Source: Heterobilharzia americana
Lineage: Eukaryota; Platyhelminthes; Trematoda; Strigeidida; Schistosomatidae
DNA length: 64,000 nucleotides
NCBI GenBank assembly: GCA_944470555.2
Contig: OX104129.1
Span: 47,773,998 to 47,837,997, forward strand
Direction of reading: 5' to 3'
Below, in pieces: positions 59,584 to 64,000 of the stretch (position 1 is the stretch's first letter; each line of letters opens with the position of its first letter). A program made the position numbers and the translations under genes. The notes under the pieces are model-generated. The model was not told the origin of the DNA, did no database searches, and was given only the letters and a program-made list of their open reading frames with translations.

Positions 59584-59940
59584 TATCTTATTATTATTAT
59601 TTGTTCCTTGAGTTCCTAGGGCTCCAGTAGCACGTCGCCATTTCACTCTCTTCTCTGCAGCCTTTTCAACCTGGCTCCACGACTGCTCAGAAGCTTTCAT
59701 TTCTTCCTCACAAGATCACCTCCATGTCACCTTCGGACGCCCAACTCGTCGTTACCCCTTTGGGTTCCACTTGATGCCCTGGCTTGGTGTGTGGTGTCCG
59801 CAAATGGTCTTCTCAGTGTATTCCCAATCCAACTCCACTTTCTTACTCTTCTGCATATTTGTTGGACGATGGGTTCTTGGTTGGTTCATCGCCATTGGGG
59901 TTCTACTCGACGGTTTCGCATGTGATGTCCCCAAATGGTC
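59584..59940 (-). mobile_element. Nested RTE 3' fragment inside the SR2-like element
   Basis: A 357-bp minus-strand piece of the first RTE family, with the TAA-type tail at the left (CTTATTATTATTATTTG on the plus strand). It splits the endonuclease of the SR2-like element between TWCPPTSNK and the following sequence. A 10-bp target-site duplication flanks it. At its 5' end (59890-59940) about 45 bases repeat a stretch already present further inside (CATGTGATGTCCCCAAATGG versus GTGTGGTGTCCGCAAATGG), suggesting a template jump during copying. Confidence 0.92.
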
Positions 59941-59950
59941 TCAAACAAAC
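59941..59950 (+). repeat. Target-site duplication of nested RTE fragment, right
   Basis: TCAAACAAAC, identical to 59574-59583. Confidence 0.88.
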
Positions 59951-62484
59951 CATGGACACATATATTTCATCGCTATTCAAAAGGGTTGGTAGTGGGTTGC
60001 CGCTACTTCTGGAGTACTTGTTTCGACACCGATCACGCGTTAGTACAGTCTCACGTACGTCTGCGCCTTACTGGTCGCAGGGAACGCTGAATTGGAAGAT
60101 GAGAACACATTAAGGAAAGAGATAGCTAACCACTTATCTAACATGACAGCAATCCTTACCCTGAGAAAACCTCGTGTGATATTAAGTGTGTTGTAGAAAC
60201 AACCGTAAAGACAACTGATATTCAACACACAAAGGTTAGCAAACGTCACTGGACTTCTGTGACGTCATCCCAACCAATTAATGTGAGAACACCGATTCCA
60301 GCTGGCTCTTAACAAGATGAAGAGCGAAAGCAACTCAAACGTAAGTTGACCGAGAGTCTTCGCAATGAGCACAAGAAGTGGTAGCTGGCGAAGGAGAAAG
60401 CATCAGTGTTGGTTAAAGCCCGGCAATTATTCAGGCTTATTAAAAATATCAGGTTAAAAAAACGATGGCTAGTGAAACCAACAACGAAAAGGACGACACA
60501 CTGATAACCTCTCAGGATGGGCGGCTAGAACGTTGGGCAGGACACTCTGAAGCACAGTTCAACTGACCCTTAGAAACACTTTAGTCCCCCAACATTCTGC
60601 CTGAACCTAAATGGTATGCAGATGTTGGTTCTCTAATCCTTCTTGAAGTTGAGAAAGCTGTATAGAACCTGGAACGATGTAAAGCAGCAGAACCCGACAG
60701 CTTGATACCTGTTTTCAAGCATGGAGGTAGGAAATTGTTGCTTAAACTGACGGAGGTACTTGGAAGTGTATGCGAATCAGAAATAATGCCGTCAGACTGT
60801 TGTACTTCCCTTATCATCCCAGTCTATAAGAAGGGAGAGAAGTCTTCTTGTGACAACCGTAGGGGATTAGTTTGACTGACACTGTGTCCAACCAAGATCC
60901 TAGGGTTCATAGTTATCCGACACCTAAATGGAGCTCGGGAACGACAAACTCGAGAAAACCAGGCAGCCTCCAGACCTGAGTGACAGTACTTCGACCGGAT
61001 CTGCTAGGTTCCGCAACACAGGCATACCTGCCAGCCAGTGGCCAACACTTGCCATATTTTCTGACCTGAAACCCGCATTCGGCTCTTTGACGGTGAGGTA
61101 TTGCGGCAATTACTAAATGTGAAGGGGGTACCGAGAAAGTATATAATGCTTAGCAAAGCTCTCTACTCGAACTCATGCAGTTGTGTAAAGGCTTATAAAG
61201 AGAAGTAATTTAAAGTTGCTGACAACTAGTGGCATCCGTCAGGGATGTCCACTGTAACCGTTCCTATATAACTTCGTCATAGACGTACTAATGGACACAA
61301 TCTTAGGAACATCTGACTTCACAGTGATTGGTCTACTCCTCGAGGTCATCTGGTTGACCTGAAATATGCAGATCATATTGTCCTACTAGGTGAAGACGCT
61401 GACGAAATGCAGGGTCTTCTGCACGTCTTCAGCAGAAATCAGCAATTTTGACATGGGTTTCGCCGGCACCTGTAAAGTGTGAGATGATGCTCCAGAACTT
61501 GTCTGCAACCACTCCCAGTCTGATGGTAAGGAGTAGTGATGAGATGTGTCCACCACCTCACTTATTTGAGGAGTTGCGTCACCTCGAACAGCCTGATGAC
61601 TGATAAGATCTTAGCTCGAATACAGAAGGTCCGTTTGGCATTTGCCAACTGTAGCACCAATTGGAGAGATATCAGACTGTCTATCTGTGCTGTTATAGTT
61701 ACGACAGATGAATTCGTAGCATTACAAGCCTTTAATAGAATCAGTGTGAACAATGTTGAGGTCAAGCGAAGAATACTAGGCAAGGTAGGCAAATCCATTG
61801 GTGAGGCTGTGAACCTTCATTCACTGAAATGGCTTGGACATATACTGCACACACTAAGCCACCATGTGTCTCAACATACAATGCTAGAGGGAGTTGGATT
61901 AAAATTCAGGGTGGCCAAATCAAGGCATGGCAACATCCTATGAAGTCTCTGATTGTTGTTCCGAGCCCTGTAGGAAGATGTAGACTATCTGGCTGGGGTG
62001 CCCGAGACGATAAGAATCAACGGTTGAGTACTGACTCTTGATGACATGGCTTGAAATCAGTCACAATGGTGCAGATGTATTCACTCCTTGCCGTCTTCTA
62101 AAGCTTGAATATTTGCACTAACCTTTATCTTCAGACTGTTTATTCTCTCACACAAATTTATCCACTTTGATATCTGTTCTTTTCTATCTGCCTGTTCATT
62201 GTATTCTGTTATGAAGTGTGGCAACTAGAAGCGATGCGCTTATGTGAGAGGTTCTGTGTTGATTTTGTCAGTCAGTCAGTGACAAAAGTTCTCATTCCGA
62301 AGTATCATTTTCAAAAGCTGTACATTTATTCGTATTTATAATTACAATAAAATATATGTCCATCAGTAGCCAGCGGGTCATTAAAAACTGTCAATTAAGT
62401 CATAATGTGATTACGACTATAAGGTCAATACAAAGTTATCAAAAAGTTATTCATAGCAATAAAATAAATTGATAAATAGTAAAT

Positions 62485-62845
62485 ATATTTCGGGGTTTAC
62501 GGAGATTTTAAGATTGTATTTATCACAAACTGACATCAGTTGGAGAGAAATTAAAAACCTGAGAGTAGTGGACAGCTGCTGCTTCCTGGTGGACGGTCGC
62601 GCTATTTTGCGAATTGATGGAAGTAGGAAACCATGGATCATTGGAACTTCAACCCGATGGCTAAATGGTTAAAGTGTTCACCATGAAATCTAACGGTCCT
62701 GGGCCCGATCCCTGACGAGGTCGTGTGTGCGTACTGTTGAAGAGTCCTATGCTGAGATGAAGCAGCTTTTCAGTGTTCCCAGGTTTTCAACAGTTCTCTA
62801 ACTGGTGCCAGTCCGTGATGAACACTACCTTAAAAATGGCAAATA
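62485..62845. mobile_element. Foldback element: two family A arms head to head
   Basis: The left arm (minus) starts near TTTACGGAGATTTTAAG and contains AAACTGACATCAGTTGGAGA and GTGGACAGCTGCT. The right arm (plus) has CCGATGGCTAAATGG, GGTCCTGGGCCCGATCCCTG (box B) and a ribozyme remnant TTGAAGAGTCC, GATGAAGCAGC, CAGTGTTCCC, ending in CCAGTCCGTGATGAACACTA. Both ribozymes are damaged. Confidence 0.75.
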
Positions 62846-64000
62846 GATAAAACGTCATGAGAGAGATTATGACGAAGGTAAAATTACAGACTGAATGCAA
62901 ACATCAGGCTTAAAATGATGGACTAGCAAGACTTCTGCTGTATTCAGTTGGCGAATCCACACCCCTATCAAAATGCTTCATATTACTTCATCAGTGACTG
63001 TGAAGGAAGATTCTGATGGAGCGAAAAAACCAGATACTCAAGAATCAAGCTGTCAATCGCTTCGCACTCTTTTTAGACTGCCATAAAGGATGCTGTTCGG
63101 AGAATAATAACCAAATAACCAAGTTAACTTGTAAACACACGTGGAGGTGGCCCAAGGCGGTAACCTTTTGTTGACCTGGTTATAAGTACCTTATGACTTT
63201 ATCGACAATTTTTGATGACCTTTCATTGACCCATTAGCTATAAATACGAATGTACAACTTTTGAAAATGATTCGCCAAAAATAAAATTCTCGTCGCTGAA
63301 TTGTCTTTTGATGATTAGATATACATGAGCTTTATTTTTCTATAGCAACTCATGTGTGAGTGTACATGAATGAAAACTGAGGTTTGATAAAGGTCGCCAA
63401 ATATCCTTAGGAATACTCGATAGCACTTCGTCGTTACAATTTGTGGTCACATAACTAGCTCAATTAATCTGCTATTCAGTTGTGGGTTAGATGATTTATA
63501 GTTGGTCAAAAACTGTGAAAACGGTTATCATGAACAATTTGTGGGATTACTGTTCTGAAAAGATGACTTAGCGCAATGAACACTAGTTTGTTCGGTCAGT
63601 TCTGTGTCTTCTAACCAAGAATTTTATGCTACTGAGCAATCTAAGTTATTCTACAACTCATGAAGGCTGAAAAAATTGTTTCTTTTATAGGCCGAATCAT
63701 GTTCAGTATAGAAAAGGTTTCAAGATAGCAATAGTACAAAAGAAGGCCATTTGATATCCATTAATTTGTACTTTCGCGGTAAAAACAGGATTAAACGATT
63801 CCTCGTTTTAAATTCGTAAAGCGTTAAAATCAAATAACAATCTAGTGAGAAATGCAACTCAAGTGAACTGATTTACCAATGACATGTAAATACTAACGGA
63901 AAACCTTTAAACAATGTTTAGCACCTGTTGCAAATCGTAAGGCAACCTTAACTCCAAAAAAGTGTTCGTCTTTAGATAATAGGTTGAAATCATCGATTAA
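62846..64000. other. Unassigned AT-rich DNA
   Basis: Nothing recognised up to the window end. Confidence 0.45.

Larger units (their letters stand above)
59090..62280 (+). mobile_element. RTE retrotransposon of a second (SR2-like) family, decayed
   Basis: Distinct from the other RTE family. The endonuclease remnant near 59275-59590 reads TDCSLDDAKDEFYEKL, LLQKAKRSDVIIVEG, NDNGD-like DNGDHLLQF and LLTNTNFRYKE. After the nested insertion it resumes as a CFDTDHALV-like stretch and LTGR, GTLNWKMRTH. The reverse transcriptase follows (60600-61480): a GVPRKYI-like segment, then GIRQGCPL-like sequence near 61230; the catalytic motif YADH (61365-61376) replaces YADD. C-terminal pieces are ARIQKVRLAFANCSTNWRDI, RRILGKVGKSIGEAVNLHSL, KWLGHIL and GRCRLSGWGARDDKNQ. 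Many frameshifts and stops. The resemblance to schistosome SR2 is from family knowledge, not a search. Confidence 0.85.

Overview
The window looks like nuclear DNA of a flatworm, most likely a Schistosoma-type blood fluke. This is inference from content: AT-rich, gene-poor DNA with one animal-type gene; two families of RTE-clade non-LTR retrotransposons; Penelope-like elements (PLEs) ending in a GIY-YIG endonuclease; and tRNA-headed SINEs that carry hammerhead ribozymes, a combination known from schistosomes. Bacterial features (operons, Shine-Dalgarno sites, CRISPR) are absent.

Only one host gene is recognised with confidence: GTP cyclohydrolase I (minus strand, 18988-20448). It has a complete catalytic domain in one exon, a roughly 300-residue low-complexity N-terminal part, a candidate splice acceptor just upstream and a poly(A) signal downstream. 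The enzyme starts tetrahydrobiopterin synthesis.

Layout. 1-16.3 kb: mostly unassigned, apparently less AT-rich than the rest, with one RTE endonuclease fragment (6.4-7.4 kb) and a few weak coding-like ORFs. 16.4-18 kb: PLE remnant and a SINE. 18.8-20.5 kb: GCH1. 21.7-25 kb: SINEs, one with an apparently intact hammerhead. 25.1-33.4 kb: PLE fragment, then two nearly identical 231-bp inverted arms enclosing a young 5'-truncated RTE copy with target-site duplication and a rearranged minus-strand RTE copy. 33.4-40 kb: SINE-dense, with foldback elements and a hammerhead. 40.1-43.4 kb: full-length but decayed RTE. 43.4-52.3 kb: repeat remnants, a second RTE copy with an expanded tetranucleotide tract, and a PLE with an inverted terminal piece. 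52.5-58.9 kb: SINEs and foldback elements. 59.1-62.3 kb: a decayed SR2-like RTE with another RTE fragment nested in it. 62.5-62.8 kb: a last foldback element.

The most interesting signal is ribozyme-related. Three distinct tRNA-headed repeat families (called A, B and C here) each carry a hammerhead motif at the same relative place, downstream of the B box. Family A occurs five times as a head-to-head inverted pair, so that one element has a hammerhead in each arm, on opposite strands. All repeat boundaries were set by eye and are approximate unless a target-site duplication fixes them.
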